A DNA stretch of 64,000 bases from Mycobacterium lentiflavum (GTDB taxonomy: Bacteria; Actinomycetota; Actinomycetes; Mycobacteriales; Mycobacteriaceae). The translations under genes were made by a program, and so were the position numbers. The notes under the pieces are model-generated. The model searched no databases. It saw nothing but the letters and a program-made list of their open reading frames with translations, and was not told where the DNA came from. Of this stretch, positions 44,704 to 53,291 are shown piece by piece (position 1 is the stretch's first letter; each line of letters opens with the position of its first letter). Where the stretch lies: contig NZ_CP092423.2 in assembly GCF_022374895.2 (NCBI RefSeq), positions 4,464,001-4,528,000 on the forward strand, in the 5' to 3' direction.

Positions 44704-45612
44704 TCAGGCCTGTTCGTCCCATATTTTCATCAGCGTGGACAGGATCTCTTCGCCGCGGCCCAGCCCGGCCAGATGACTTTCGCCGGGCAGCACGAATAAT
44801 TCGCAGTCTGCCAGCTTGGACGCCACGTGCTGGCCGTGGGCGAAGGGCACGATGTGGTCGCTGTCGCCGTGCCACCACCGGACCGGGACCTTGACCTCGT
44901 CGAGCTGGAATCCCCAGTCCCGGACGAACAGGATGACGTCGTTGAACGGCGCCGCGAGCTGTTTGCGGCTGCCGTTGAGCAAATCGTCGAGGAACATGGC
45001 GCCGAACTCGGGCCGGGTGAGCAGCCGCCGGTCGGCTTCCGGCGATATCGCGGCATACAGATACAGCGCGGTGTTCGCGACCGGACGGATGGCCCGGACC
45101 ATCAGGCTGGCGCCGATCCGCAGCGGGTCGCCGCCCAGCCGCAACAGCGGTGCCACCCGCTTGCCCAGGTTCATCAGACCGCTGCTGATGCCGTCGTCGC
45201 CGACGAACGGAGCGACGCCCCCGAGCACACCGGCCGCCACGACGCGATCGGGCAGCACCGCGGCACAGGCGAGTGCGTACGGGCCCCCGCCGGACAGGCC
45301 GATGACGGCCATCTTGTCGATACCGAGGGTGTCGGCGATCGTGCGCAGGTCATCGGCGAACGCCCGGATGTTCTCGTAGCGGTGCGGCGTCGACGAGCCG
45401 ATGCCCGGCCGGTCCAGGCCGATCAGCCGGATGCCGTGTTCTTCGGCGTAGACGCGGGCCTCGGTCGGAATTTGCCGGCGGGCACCCGGTGTGCCGTGCA
45501 GCCAGAACATCGCCCGCCCCAGCGGGTCACCGAATTCGGCGAACCCGATTTGGCGGTCGTCGCCGACGGCGACGTTTCCTTCTAGCTTGGGGCGGGCGAT
45601 CTCGATGACCAT
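44704..45612 (-). CDS. Alpha/beta hydrolase (Rv1191-like)
   Basis: This 302-residue hydrolase of the epoxide-hydrolase/esterase fold has the oxyanion HGTPGARRQ, the nucleophile elbow GLSGGGPYALA with Ser, VPVRWWHGDSDHIVPF with Asp and GESHLAGLG with His. It is divergent from the first P450 across 100 bases. It resembles Rv1191, so it marks the left edge of the inserted catabolic island. The substrate is unknown. Confidence 0.9.
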   Translation of the reverse strand: MVIEIARPKLEGNVAVGDDRQIGFAEFGDPLGRAMFWLHGTPGARRQIPTEARVYAEEHGIRLIGLDRPGIGSSTPHRYENIRAFADDLRTIADTLGIDKMAVIGLSGGGPYALACAAVLPDRVVAAGVLGGVAPFVGDDGISSGLMNLGKRVAPLLRLGGDPLRIGASLMVRAIRPVANTALYLYAAISPEADRRLLTRPEFGAMFLDDLLNGSRKQLAAPFNDVILFVRDWGFQLDEVKVPVRWWHGDSDHIVPFAHGQHVASKLADCELFVLPGESHLAGLGRGEEILSTLMKIWDEQA

Positions 45613-45653
45613 CTCAGCAGCTTGGCATGTGACAAGCCGTTTACGAAAGGCTC

Positions 45654-45663
45654 ACACCGGTGT
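45654..45663. promoter_or_regulatory. ACACCGGTGT palindrome upstream of P450 no. 1
   Basis: A perfect 10-base palindrome lies in the divergent region between the alpha/beta hydrolase and P450 genes. The same half sites (ACACC and GGTGT, one base apart) recur upstream of the second P450 at 50668-50678, so a common regulator is possible. Confidence 0.45.
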
Positions 45664-45712
45664 CGCATCGCCTTCGGTAGGGTTTGCTCGACCGGGTCAG
45701 GGAGGCTTTGCC

Positions 45713-46885
45713 ATGCAGAGTTCGTTTCCGTTGCACTCCCCCGACTTCTACGCGGGCGACCCCTACCCCGGCTACCGCGAGCTACGCGCGACGGCACCGG
45801 TGTGCTGGAACGACGTCGCCAAATTCTGGGCACTGCTGCGCTACCAAGACATCCGCTTTGTGTCGACGAACCCGGGGCTGTTCACCTCCACCCACGGCAT
45901 CAACATTCCCGCGCCGGGCATGCCGAATCCTGTGCAGGAAAACAGCCTCATCTTCACCGACCCGCCGCGGCACCGGCAGCTGCGCAAGTTGGTCAACTGC
46001 GGATTCACCCGCCGCCAAGGCGACCTGCTCGAACCGGCGATCCGGGAGATTGTGGGCGGGTTGCTGGACGGCATCGAGCCCGGCTCGGTACACGACTTCG
46101 TCGACGCGATCGCCGCTCCCCTGCCGGCGCGCGTGATGGCCGAACTACTCGGTGTTCCGCGCGACGACCGGGAACAATTCCGGGCTTGGACGGATGTGGT
46201 GATCGCCACCGCCGGCACCAACCACGACCTCGACGCCTTCGAGGCCGCGGGCCGGCTCTACCACAGCGTCCGCCAGCTGGTCGCGGCCAGCCGCACCGCC
46301 GGTGGCGACGACGTGTTGGCGGTGCTTGCCGGCGCGCGGGCCGATGGGGTTGGACTCAGCGACGAAGAGCTGCTTGACTTTTCGTTCCTGCTGCTGGCAT
46401 CCGGAATCGAGACCACCCGCAGTCTGCTCGCGCTCGGCACGTGCGCGCTGATCGCACACCCCGACCAACGACGGCTCCTCGTCGAGGATCCGGCGTTGGT
46501 CCCCGGGGCCGTCGAGGAGATGTTGCGCTGGACCAGCCCCGTGACGCACATGGCCCGCACCGCGACGACGAGTGTCGAGATTCGCGGTCAGCGGATCGCC
46601 GAGGGCGAGTTGGTGGTAATGCTGTACGGCTCGGCCAACCGAGACGAGGAAGTATTCGGTTCCGACGCCGAAGAATTCAAGGTTACCCGGAGTCCGAACC
46701 CGCACATTGCCTTTGGCTCCGGTGAACATGCTTGTGTCGGTGCGCAATTGGCCCGCCTCACGGCGACGGTGTTCTTCGGCGAGCTGCTGAGCCGATTTCC
46801 CGATGTGGGGCTGGCCGGCGAACTGGACCGGATGCCGGCCACCATGTTGCCGTTGGTGACCCGCATGCCGGTGCGGTTCGGCTAG
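45713..46885 (+). CDS. Cytochrome P450, paralogue 1
   Basis: This 390-residue bacterial class I P450 should hydroxylate a hydrophobic substrate using ferredoxin electrons. The I-helix threonine is in LLLASGIETTRSL, the K-helix ExxR is EEMLR, and the heme loop FGSGEHACVGAQLA carries the thiolate Cys341. ATG 45713 has AGGGAGG seven bases upstream. It is very similar to the P450 at 50850-52070 (the N-terminal FPLHSPDFYAGDPYPGYREL is almost shared), so a duplication is likely. It is encoded convergently with the CoA-transferase, with overlapping stops. I cannot assign a CYP family. Confidence 0.94.
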   Translation: MQSSFPLHSPDFYAGDPYPGYRELRATAPVCWNDVAKFWALLRYQDIRFVSTNPGLFTSTHGINIPAPGMPNPVQENSLIFTDPPRHRQLRKLVNCGFTRRQGDLLEPAIREIVGGLLDGIEPGSVHDFVDAIAAPLPARVMAELLGVPRDDREQFRAWTDVVIATAGTNHDLDAFEAAGRLYHSVRQLVAASRTAGGDDVLAVLAGARADGVGLSDEELLDFSFLLLASGIETTRSLLALGTCALIAHPDQRRLLVEDPALVPGAVEEMLRWTSPVTHMARTATTSVEIRGQRIAEGELVVMLYGSANRDEEVFGSDAEEFKVTRSPNPHIAFGSGEHACVGAQLARLTATVFFGELLSRFPDVGLAGELDRMPATMLPLVTRMPVRFG

Positions 46886-49170
46886 GCACCCCGCACCCGT
46901 TCGCCGATCACCCGCTGATCACGCAACGCGGCCATCTCGTCGTCGGACAGACCGAGGTCACGCAGGATCTCGGTGTTGTGCTGCCCCAGTGTCGGCGGCG
47001 CGCTGCGGTGGTGGTGGTCCGGGCCTGGACTGATGCGAAACGGCCAGCCGGGATAACGGTGCGGGCCGGTGATCGGATGTTCGAACTCTTCGTAGAACCC
47101 CCGCGCGTCGAGCTGGGCGCCGATGAACTCGGGGTCATACATCTGCTCGCCGGTGATCACCTGCTCGGCCGGAATACCCTGCTTTCCAAGACTTTTGATG
47201 ATGTCAGCTGGCCGTTGCGTGCGGGTCCAGGCGGCGACCAGGTCGTCGAATACGTCGTGGGCGATCGTCTCGTCGTCGGGCAGCGACACCGCAACCCACG
47301 CACCGTCGGCGGCGGTCGGATAGACGCCCTGCAGGTAGCCGCGCTGGCGATTGCCTTGCCGGGCGGAGACGACCCCGTTCATCGAGTACTCGATCACCGG
47401 CTCGGCGGTGACAGCCGCGGCGACCTCGATTTGGGCGACTTCGATCAGCTGCCCTTCGCCGGTGCGGCTGCGGTGTTCGAGCGCGGCGAGCAGCGCGACT
47501 GCTGCGTGCACCCCGACGATCGGGTCGGCCGGGCCTTGCGGATTGCACGGCGGCCCGTCGGGATAGCCGGTGACGGCCGACATGCCGGCGGTCTGCTCGA
47601 AATTCAGGGCCCAGCCGACGTAGTCGCGCCACGGGCCGGCCAATCCGTAGCCGGGCATCCGCACCATGATCACGTCGGGGTTCAGCGCCGTCAGCCCGTG
47701 GTAGTCCAGACCGAAGTTCTCCACCACGCGCGGCGAGAAATTCTCCACCACGACGTCGGCCGCAGCGGCCAGCCGGCGGGCGATCTCGAGGCCACGCTGG
47801 GAAGTCAGGTCGAGCGTCAAGTCGCGCTTGTTGAGGTTGGTGCCCTGCCAGATGGGACTGCGCTCATACCAGTCATCGCCCTCGTAGGCGAACGCCCCCG
47901 AGTAGCGGTGGCCGTCCGGCCGCTGGATCGATTCCACCTTGACGACGTCGGCGCCGAACGCGCCCAGGTAGCAGGTCAGATACGCGCCCGCCCAAAACGT
48001 GGTCAGGTCCAGCACCCGCAATCCGGCGAACGGCACCTCGCCTGCTGCCGGTGACAGCGATTGGCCCGCGGTGGACCACGGTTCGGGCCTCGTCCCTAGG
48101 CGCGGCGGCGGGCCCGGTTGCGGCACAGTCGTTTTCGAGAACCGGAAGGGCGGCCCGGGGCGTTGATGTGAATCGGATTCGACGAAGAATCCGCGCTCGG
48201 CGTACTGCGGGCAGTCCAGTACGCTGGCGCCGTCGTTGACCGGGGCGGCCGGAATGCGCAGCGCCTGGCCCAGTTCGACGATCTCGGCGACCGTCTGGGC
48301 GGCGAGCATCGGCTCGGCCTTGGCGAAGAATTCGTCGCGTTCGGGACCGCCCAACATGATCGCCAGCTGCTGCTCGCCGTACTCGGGCAGGCCGAGCATC
48401 GCGCACACGTCGAGCCAGTGCTGGCCCGTCAGGCAGTTGATGCCCACCCAGCCGTCGGCGGCCCGCACCACGCCCAGCATCGGTGCCGAGCGCATATTCG
48501 CCGGCAGCCCAAGTCGTTTCATCCGCTGCGCCATCAGCATCGGATAGGGCAGCGTCGACAACAACGCCTCGACCTGCGACACATCCACCTCGCGGACCCG
48601 GCCGGCCGAGGGCATCCGCAGCGCGGTCAGTGCTCCCAGCGTCCCGTAGGCCCCCGCGACGTATTCGGAGATCCGGCCACCGACCTGCACCGGTGGGCGG
48701 TCGGGATCCCGGCTACTGATCCAGCCCGATGCCGCCTGCACGGTCAGCGGCGTCATCGGCCGGTCCCGCATCGGCCCCGACTGACCGCAGTGAGAAATGC
48801 GCAGCACCACCAGGTTCGGGTTGAGCTTTTGCAGGGTGTCGACGCCGAGGCCCCAACCGTCCAGCGTTGCGGGCGCGAAGTTCTCCACCAGCAGATGCGC
48901 GCCGGCGATCAGTTCGCGGGCGGCCGCAACGCTTTTCGGCTCATCAAGGTCGAGGGTGGCACCGCTCTTGCCCGCGTTGAGGTATCCGAACAAGCCGCCG
49001 CATGCCGAGTCGGCATCTCCGAACGGGCCCCAGCGGCGCAGCGGATCCCCGGCGGGCGTCTCGATCTTGGTGACCTCAGCGCCGAGGTCGACGAAAAGCT
49101 TTGCGGCGTAAGGACCTGCGATCTGGTTGGCGATTTCGACGACGTGGAGCCCGGTGAGGGGTCCCGTCAC
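46882..49170 (-). CDS. Double-domain CaiB/BaiF (family III) CoA-transferase
   Basis: This 762-residue protein has two complete family III CoA-transferase domains in tandem (about 1-370 and 378-762) joined by a Pro-rich linker. Domain 2 retains an Asp (Asp549, GPADPIVGVHAA) at the place expected for the CoA-carrying catalytic residue. Domain 1 has Glu169 (GRISEYVAGAYG) there, so it may be inactive or altered. Its GTG overlaps the aldehyde dehydrogenase stop (GTGA), so the aldehyde's acid product is probably activated by CoA transfer. Two-domain proteins of this kind occur in mycobacteria (for example, from memory, Rv1866). Confidence 0.93.
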   Translation of the reverse strand: MTGPLTGLHVVEIANQIAGPYAAKLFVDLGAEVTKIETPAGDPLRRWGPFGDADSACGGLFGYLNAGKSGATLDLDEPKSVAAARELIAGAHLLVENFAPATLDGWGLGVDTLQKLNPNLVVLRISHCGQSGPMRDRPMTPLTVQAASGWISSRDPDRPPVQVGGRISEYVAGAYGTLGALTALRMPSAGRVREVDVSQVEALLSTLPYPMLMAQRMKRLGLPANMRSAPMLGVVRAADGWVGINCLTGQHWLDVCAMLGLPEYGEQQLAIMLGGPERDEFFAKAEPMLAAQTVAEIVELGQALRIPAAPVNDGASVLDCPQYAERGFFVESDSHQRPGPPFRFSKTTVPQPGPPPRLGTRPEPWSTAGQSLSPAAGEVPFAGLRVLDLTTFWAGAYLTCYLGAFGADVVKVESIQRPDGHRYSGAFAYEGDDWYERSPIWQGTNLNKRDLTLDLTSQRGLEIARRLAAAADVVVENFSPRVVENFGLDYHGLTALNPDVIMVRMPGYGLAGPWRDYVGWALNFEQTAGMSAVTGYPDGPPCNPQGPADPIVGVHAAVALLAALEHRSRTGEGQLIEVAQIEVAAAVTAEPVIEYSMNGVVSARQGNRQRGYLQGVYPTAADGAWVAVSLPDDETIAHDVFDDLVAAWTRTQRPADIIKSLGKQGIPAEQVITGEQMYDPEFIGAQLDARGFYEEFEHPITGPHRYPGWPFRISPGPDHHHRSAPPTLGQHNTEILRDLGLSDDEMAALRDQRVIGERVRGA

Positions 49171-50663
49171 GCGGGAACCCCGATGGCCATCTGTTCCATG
49201 TATTGATGGACGCCGATGAGGCCACCGCCCTCGCGGCCCAGCCCGCTCATCTTGAAGCCGCCGAACGGCGCGCCACCCGGGCTGCAACCGTTGACGGCGA
49301 CCTGCCCGGTCCGGATCCGACGCGCAACCCGGGCAGCGCGGTCCACGTCGGCACCCCACACCGCACCGGAAAGTCCGTACTGCGAGTTGTTCGCGATCGC
49401 GATCGCATCCTGCTCGTCACGGTAGCGCAGCACGGTCATCACCGGACCGAACACTTCCTCTTGCGCGATAGTCGAATTCGGCTCGACACCGGTCAGGATC
49501 GTCGGCTCGAAGTAGAAACCCGAGTGCAGGCCGGGCGGACGCCGTCCGCCGGTCACCAGCTTGGCGCCCTCGCTGCGCGCAGTGGCGACGTGGGCCTCGA
49601 CCCGATCCCGTTGCGCGGCGCTGATCAGCGGACCCATCTGCACGTCGGGATCGGTGGGGTCGCCCACCTTGACCGCCCCGGCCAGGGCGGCCAGTCGATC
49701 GACCACCTCGTCGTGCAGCGAATCGGGAAGCAGCAGCCGGCTGTGCAGGATGCAGGCCTGCCCGGCGTGCAGCGAGCAGCCGTCGAACAGCATCTGCTGC
49801 AGCATCTCGTCCGTGATCTCGGTGTCGTCGAGCACGATGCTCGCCGACTTGCCGCCGAGCTCGAGCAGCAGCCTCTTCATCGTGTCCCCGGCGGCGGACA
49901 TGACCTGGCGGCCGACGACCGAGCTGCCGGTGAAGCTGACCATGTCGATCCGCGGATCGGTGGTCAGCAACTTGGCCGCCTCGACGCCCGACGGTGTGAC
50001 CACGTTGACGACACCCGGTGGTATGTCGGTGTATTCGTCGATGATCCGCGCGAGGGCAAGTCCGGCCAGCGGCGTCAGCGGTGACGGCTTGAGCACGACG
50101 GTGTTGCCCGCGGCAAGGGCATGGTTGAGCTTCATCACGTTGAGGCAGTGCGGGAAGTTCCACGGCGTCAGCACCGAGACCACGCCCAGCGGCTGGTGGC
50201 GCAGCACCGTGGTTCCCGCGCCCATCCCGCTGACCTCTTGGTCGGTCAGCTGGGTGGCGAGCTGGGCGGCGTACATGGACATGAACCCGGCGCCGTCGAT
50301 CTGCATCATGCGCTCGTTGGCGATGCAGCCCCACTCCACTTGAGAGAGCGCGAAGAAGTCATCGGCGTGTTTGATCAGGGCATCGCCGAGCTGACTGAGA
50401 CACCCGGCGCGCTGCTCGGCGCTCATCGCGCCCCACGGTCCGCTGTCGAAGGCCTGCCGCGCGGCCGCGATCGCGTCGCCGACCTGCCCGATGCTCGGGT
50501 CGGGTGCGGTCGCGATCACCTGCTCACTGGCGGGGGAGATGTCGTCGTAGCGACCGTCGGCCGGCTCGACCCAGTTGCCGTCGATATACAGCTGGTAGGT
50601 GTCGACAAGCGTTTTCGGAGTCTGTAGCTCGGTCATCCGCATCCTCACCCGATCGTCGGTCAT
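49167..50663 (-). CDS. NAD(P)-dependent aldehyde dehydrogenase
   Basis: This 498-residue enzyme oxidises an aldehyde to the carboxylic acid. The catalytic Cys is in LHAGQACILHSR and the general-base Glu in LLLELGGKSAS. TPWNFPHCLNVMKLNHALAA and the end GGAPFGGFKMSGLGRE are typical. ATG 50663 is taken; ATG 50636 (MTELQTPKTL) is plausible. It is divergent from P450 no. 2 and coupled to the CoA-transferase gene. The context suggests it acts on a P450/alcohol-dehydrogenase product. Confidence 0.93.
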   Translation of the reverse strand: MTDDRVRMRMTELQTPKTLVDTYQLYIDGNWVEPADGRYDDISPASEQVIATAPDPSIGQVGDAIAAARQAFDSGPWGAMSAEQRAGCLSQLGDALIKHADDFFALSQVEWGCIANERMMQIDGAGFMSMYAAQLATQLTDQEVSGMGAGTTVLRHQPLGVVSVLTPWNFPHCLNVMKLNHALAAGNTVVLKPSPLTPLAGLALARIIDEYTDIPPGVVNVVTPSGVEAAKLLTTDPRIDMVSFTGSSVVGRQVMSAAGDTMKRLLLELGGKSASIVLDDTEITDEMLQQMLFDGCSLHAGQACILHSRLLLPDSLHDEVVDRLAALAGAVKVGDPTDPDVQMGPLISAAQRDRVEAHVATARSEGAKLVTGGRRPPGLHSGFYFEPTILTGVEPNSTIAQEEVFGPVMTVLRYRDEQDAIAIANNSQYGLSGAVWGADVDRAARVARRIRTGQVAVNGCSPGGAPFGGFKMSGLGREGGGLIGVHQYMEQMAIGVPA

Positions 50664-50667
50664 CTAA

Positions 50668-50683
50668 ACACCTGGTGTACACC
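50668..50683. promoter_or_regulatory. Overlapping ACACC/GGTGT palindromes at the ALDH-P450 divergent promoter
   Basis: ACACC-T-GGTGT runs into the perfect palindrome GGTGTACACC, giving three alternating half sites, starting five bases upstream of ATG 50663. It resembles the palindrome before P450 no. 1. It is a candidate operator for the TetR protein encoded at 58094. Confidence 0.5.
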
Positions 50684-50749
50684 CATGCACCTGTGACGTC
50701 AATCACCAATCTCGTGAATTCCGAGCTATTACAGCGTTTTGCGCATGTA

Positions 50750-50779
50750 TTGACAGCGTCGGGCAGGCCAGAGTAGACA
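50750..50779 (+). promoter_or_regulatory. Sigma-A-like promoter for the P450 no. 2 operon
   Basis: TTGACA (50750-50755) is followed after 18 bases by TAGACA (50774-50779), about 70 bases before the GTG of P450 no. 2. The fit to -35/-10 consensus is good for a mycobacterium. Activity is inferred. Confidence 0.5.
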
Positions 50780-50849
50780 CAACGTCGCAGGACACATTGC
50801 GGCAATCTGTCGGATAGCGGTCCCGCCGGAGCGCTAGGGAGGCCACGCC

Positions 50850-52070
50850 GTGCAGACTCATCCGACGCTGCGATCGCCGAGTTTTCCCAGTGTGCCCAAT
50901 TTTCCGCTGCACTCCCCCGACTTCTATGCCGGTGATCCCTACCCGGCGTACCGGGAACTGCGGGCCAGCGCACCGGTGTGCTGGAACGACGTCACCAACT
51001 TCTGGGCGCTGCTGAAGTACGAGGACATCCGCTTCGTGTCGAGCAACCCGGCGCTGTTCACCTCCACCAAAGGCATCAGCATCCCCGATCCGCAGGTTCC
51101 CGACCCGGTGCAGCCGGGCAGCCTGATCTTCACCGACCCGCCACGCCACCGGCAGATGCGCAAGCTGATCAACTCGGGATTCAGCCGGCGCCGGGTTTCG
51201 GTGCTCGAGGGAAAGATCCGCGAGATCGTGGCGGGCATTCTCGACGGCATCGAGGCGGGTTCGGTCCACGAGTTCGCCGAACAGATCGCCGCTCCGCTGC
51301 CCACCCGGATGATCGCCGAGCTCATCGGCGCGCCGCCCGACGACTGGGAGCAATTTCGGGCCTGGTCGGACGCGGCCACCGGCACGGCCGACCCGGAGAT
51401 CGAGCTCGACCCGATGGTGGCGGCCGGGCAGCTCTACGAGTACTTCCAGAAGCTGATCGCCGCCCGGCGCATCCAACCGCGCGACGACTTGCTGTCGGTG
51501 CTGGCCGGCGCCGAGATCGATGAGCAAAGCCTCACCGACGAAGACCTGCTCAACTTCGCGTTCCTGCTGCTCGTCGCCGGCAACGAGACCACCCGCAACC
51601 TGATCGCGCTCGGCACGCTGGCGCTGATCGCGCATCCCGACCAGCGCCGCTTGCTGGTCGAGGACCCCACACTGATCCCGGCTGCGGTCGAAGAGATGCT
51701 GCGCTGGAACAGCCCGGTGGTCCACATGGCCCGCACCGCCACGGCCGACGTCGAGATTCGCGGTCAGCAGATCCGCGCCGGCGAGGTGGTGGTGATGCTG
51801 TACGGCTCGGCCAACCGGGACGAGGACATATTCGGTTCCGACTCAGAGGAATTCAAAGTGACCCGGCATCCGAACCCGCACATCGCGTTCGGGTGCGGTG
51901 AACATTCCTGCATCGGTGCGCAATTGGCGCGTCTGGAAGCAACCGTGATGTTCGAAGAACTGCTGCGGCGCTTCCCCACGATCGAGCTGGTGGGCGACGT
52001 GGACCGGATGCGGGCCACGATGGTGCCCGGGGTAAAACGTATGCCGGTGCGACTAGGGGTGGGTGACTGA
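50850..52070 (+). CDS. Cytochrome P450, paralogue 2, first gene of the igr-like operon
   Basis: This 406-residue P450 has the I-helix LLLVAGNETTRN, ExxR in EEMLR and heme loop FGCGEHSCIGAQLA with Cys354. GTG 50850 is preceded by GGGAGG. The first gene of the cholesterol igr operon is cyp125, which oxidises the terminal side-chain methyl; this P450 occupies the same place. Its sequence is closer to P450 no. 1 in this window than to what I remember of CYP125 or CYP142, so the substrate may differ. FadE no. 1 starts three bases after its stop. Confidence 0.95.
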   Translation: MQTHPTLRSPSFPSVPNFPLHSPDFYAGDPYPAYRELRASAPVCWNDVTNFWALLKYEDIRFVSSNPALFTSTKGISIPDPQVPDPVQPGSLIFTDPPRHRQMRKLINSGFSRRRVSVLEGKIREIVAGILDGIEAGSVHEFAEQIAAPLPTRMIAELIGAPPDDWEQFRAWSDAATGTADPEIELDPMVAAGQLYEYFQKLIAARRIQPRDDLLSVLAGAEIDEQSLTDEDLLNFAFLLLVAGNETTRNLIALGTLALIAHPDQRRLLVEDPTLIPAAVEEMLRWNSPVVHMARTATADVEIRGQQIRAGEVVVMLYGSANRDEDIFGSDSEEFKVTRHPNPHIAFGCGEHSCIGAQLARLEATVMFEELLRRFPTIELVGDVDRMRATMVPGVKRMPVRLGVGD

Positions 52071-52073
52071 GCG

Positions 52074-53291
52074 ATGCAACTCGAGTACACCGCCGAGCAG
52101 CAGCAGTTACGCGCCGAGATCCGCAGCACGCTGGAACAGGTGATGACGCCCGAGCGCGCCGACGCGATCAAGGACCGCAACGAGGGCGGCCCCGAGATAC
52201 GCGAGTGCGTACGCGCGCTAGCCAACGCCAATCTGCTCGGTGTGGGCTGGCCCAAAGAGTATGGCGGACGCGGTTTCTCGGCGCTCGAGCAATTCATCTT
52301 CGCCGAGGAGGCGCAGCGGGTCGGCGCTCCGATCCCGCTGGTGACGCTCAACACGGTCGGGCCGACCCTGATGCAGTGCGGCACCGAGGAGCAAAAGCAG
52401 AAGTTTCTGCCGTCGATCCTCGACGGCAGCGTCGAGTTCGCTATCGGCTACTCCGAGCCGGGAGCCGGCAGCGACCTGGCGTCGGTCCGCACGACCGCGG
52501 TTCGGGAGGGAAACGAGTACGTGATCAACGGACAGAAGATGTTCACCAGCGGCGCCGCATACGCCGACTATATCTGGCTGGCCGTCCGCACCGATCCGAA
52601 TGCTAAGAAGCACAAAGGGATTTCGATTCTCATCGTGCCCACCTCGTCGCCGGGCTTCTCCTGGCAGCCGCTCCATACCATGCCGGGCGTCTCCACCTTC
52701 TACACGTTTTACGACAACGTGCGGGTCCCGGCGAGCGCGCTGGTCGGCGGCGAGAACCAGGGCTGGCAACTGATCACGACGCAGCTGAACTTCGAACGCG
52801 CGGCGCTGGGTAACCTCGGCGCACTCGAGCCGCTGTTCGACAAGACGCTGGACTGGGCCCGCACCATGCCGCTCGACGACGGGCACGTGATCGACCAGCC
52901 GTGGGTTCGACTGACACTGGCCCGGGTCGAAGCGCAGGTTGCCGCATACAAACTGGTGAACATGCGGGTCAACGCGGCGATGACGAAGGGCGTGCTCAAT
53001 ATGGGCGAGGCTTCGGCCGCCAAGGTGTTCGGCACCGAACTCACCCAGCAGGTCGCCCGCCAATTGCTGGAGGTGCTCGACCACAACGGACTACGCAAGG
53101 GCAACGACGCGCCACTGCGCGGGGCGCTGGAGTCCGCGTACCGGTTCGCGGTCATAAACACGTTCGGCGGCGGGGCCAACGAGATTCAACGTGACATCAT
53201 CGCCATGGCGGGATTGGGCATGCCTCGAGCACCGCGTGACCTGCGGGCGCCCCAACCTGCTCAGGAACAGTCAGGAGGATCCAGCACGTGA
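52074..53291 (+). CDS. Acyl-CoA dehydrogenase, FadE29/ChsE2-like subunit
   Basis: This 405-residue flavoprotein-type acyl-CoA dehydrogenase has GVGWPKEYGGRGFSALEQFI, FAIGYSEPGAGSDLASVRTT, the FAD/substrate segment YVINGQKMFTSGAAYADYIW and NTFGGGANEIQRDIIAMAG. These match the ChsE2 (FadE29) half of the cholesterol igr dehydrogenase better than ordinary FadE enzymes. Such proteins form alpha2-beta2 complexes with a dissimilar partner, here probably the gene at 54258. Its stop overlaps the MaoC-like start (GTGA). Confidence 0.94.
   Translation: MQLEYTAEQQQLRAEIRSTLEQVMTPERADAIKDRNEGGPEIRECVRALANANLLGVGWPKEYGGRGFSALEQFIFAEEAQRVGAPIPLVTLNTVGPTLMQCGTEEQKQKFLPSILDGSVEFAIGYSEPGAGSDLASVRTTAVREGNEYVINGQKMFTSGAAYADYIWLAVRTDPNAKKHKGISILIVPTSSPGFSWQPLHTMPGVSTFYTFYDNVRVPASALVGGENQGWQLITTQLNFERAALGNLGALEPLFDKTLDWARTMPLDDGHVIDQPWVRLTLARVEAQVAAYKLVNMRVNAAMTKGVLNMGEASAAKVFGTELTQQVARQLLEVLDHNGLRKGNDAPLRGALESAYRFAVINTFGGGANEIQRDIIAMAGLGMPRAPRDLRAPQPAQEQSGGSST

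Noticed and set aside
45613..50849. KstR or KstR2 operator in the island promoters
   Set aside because: I looked for the AAC-N4-GTT type and CAAG-N2-CTTG type palindromes in both divergent regions and saw none; only the ACACC/GGTGT elements stand out.
50850..52070. Calling this P450 CYP125 or CYP142
   Set aside because: Operon position fits, but the N-terminal and I-helix sequences do not match what I recall of either family; the name is left open.
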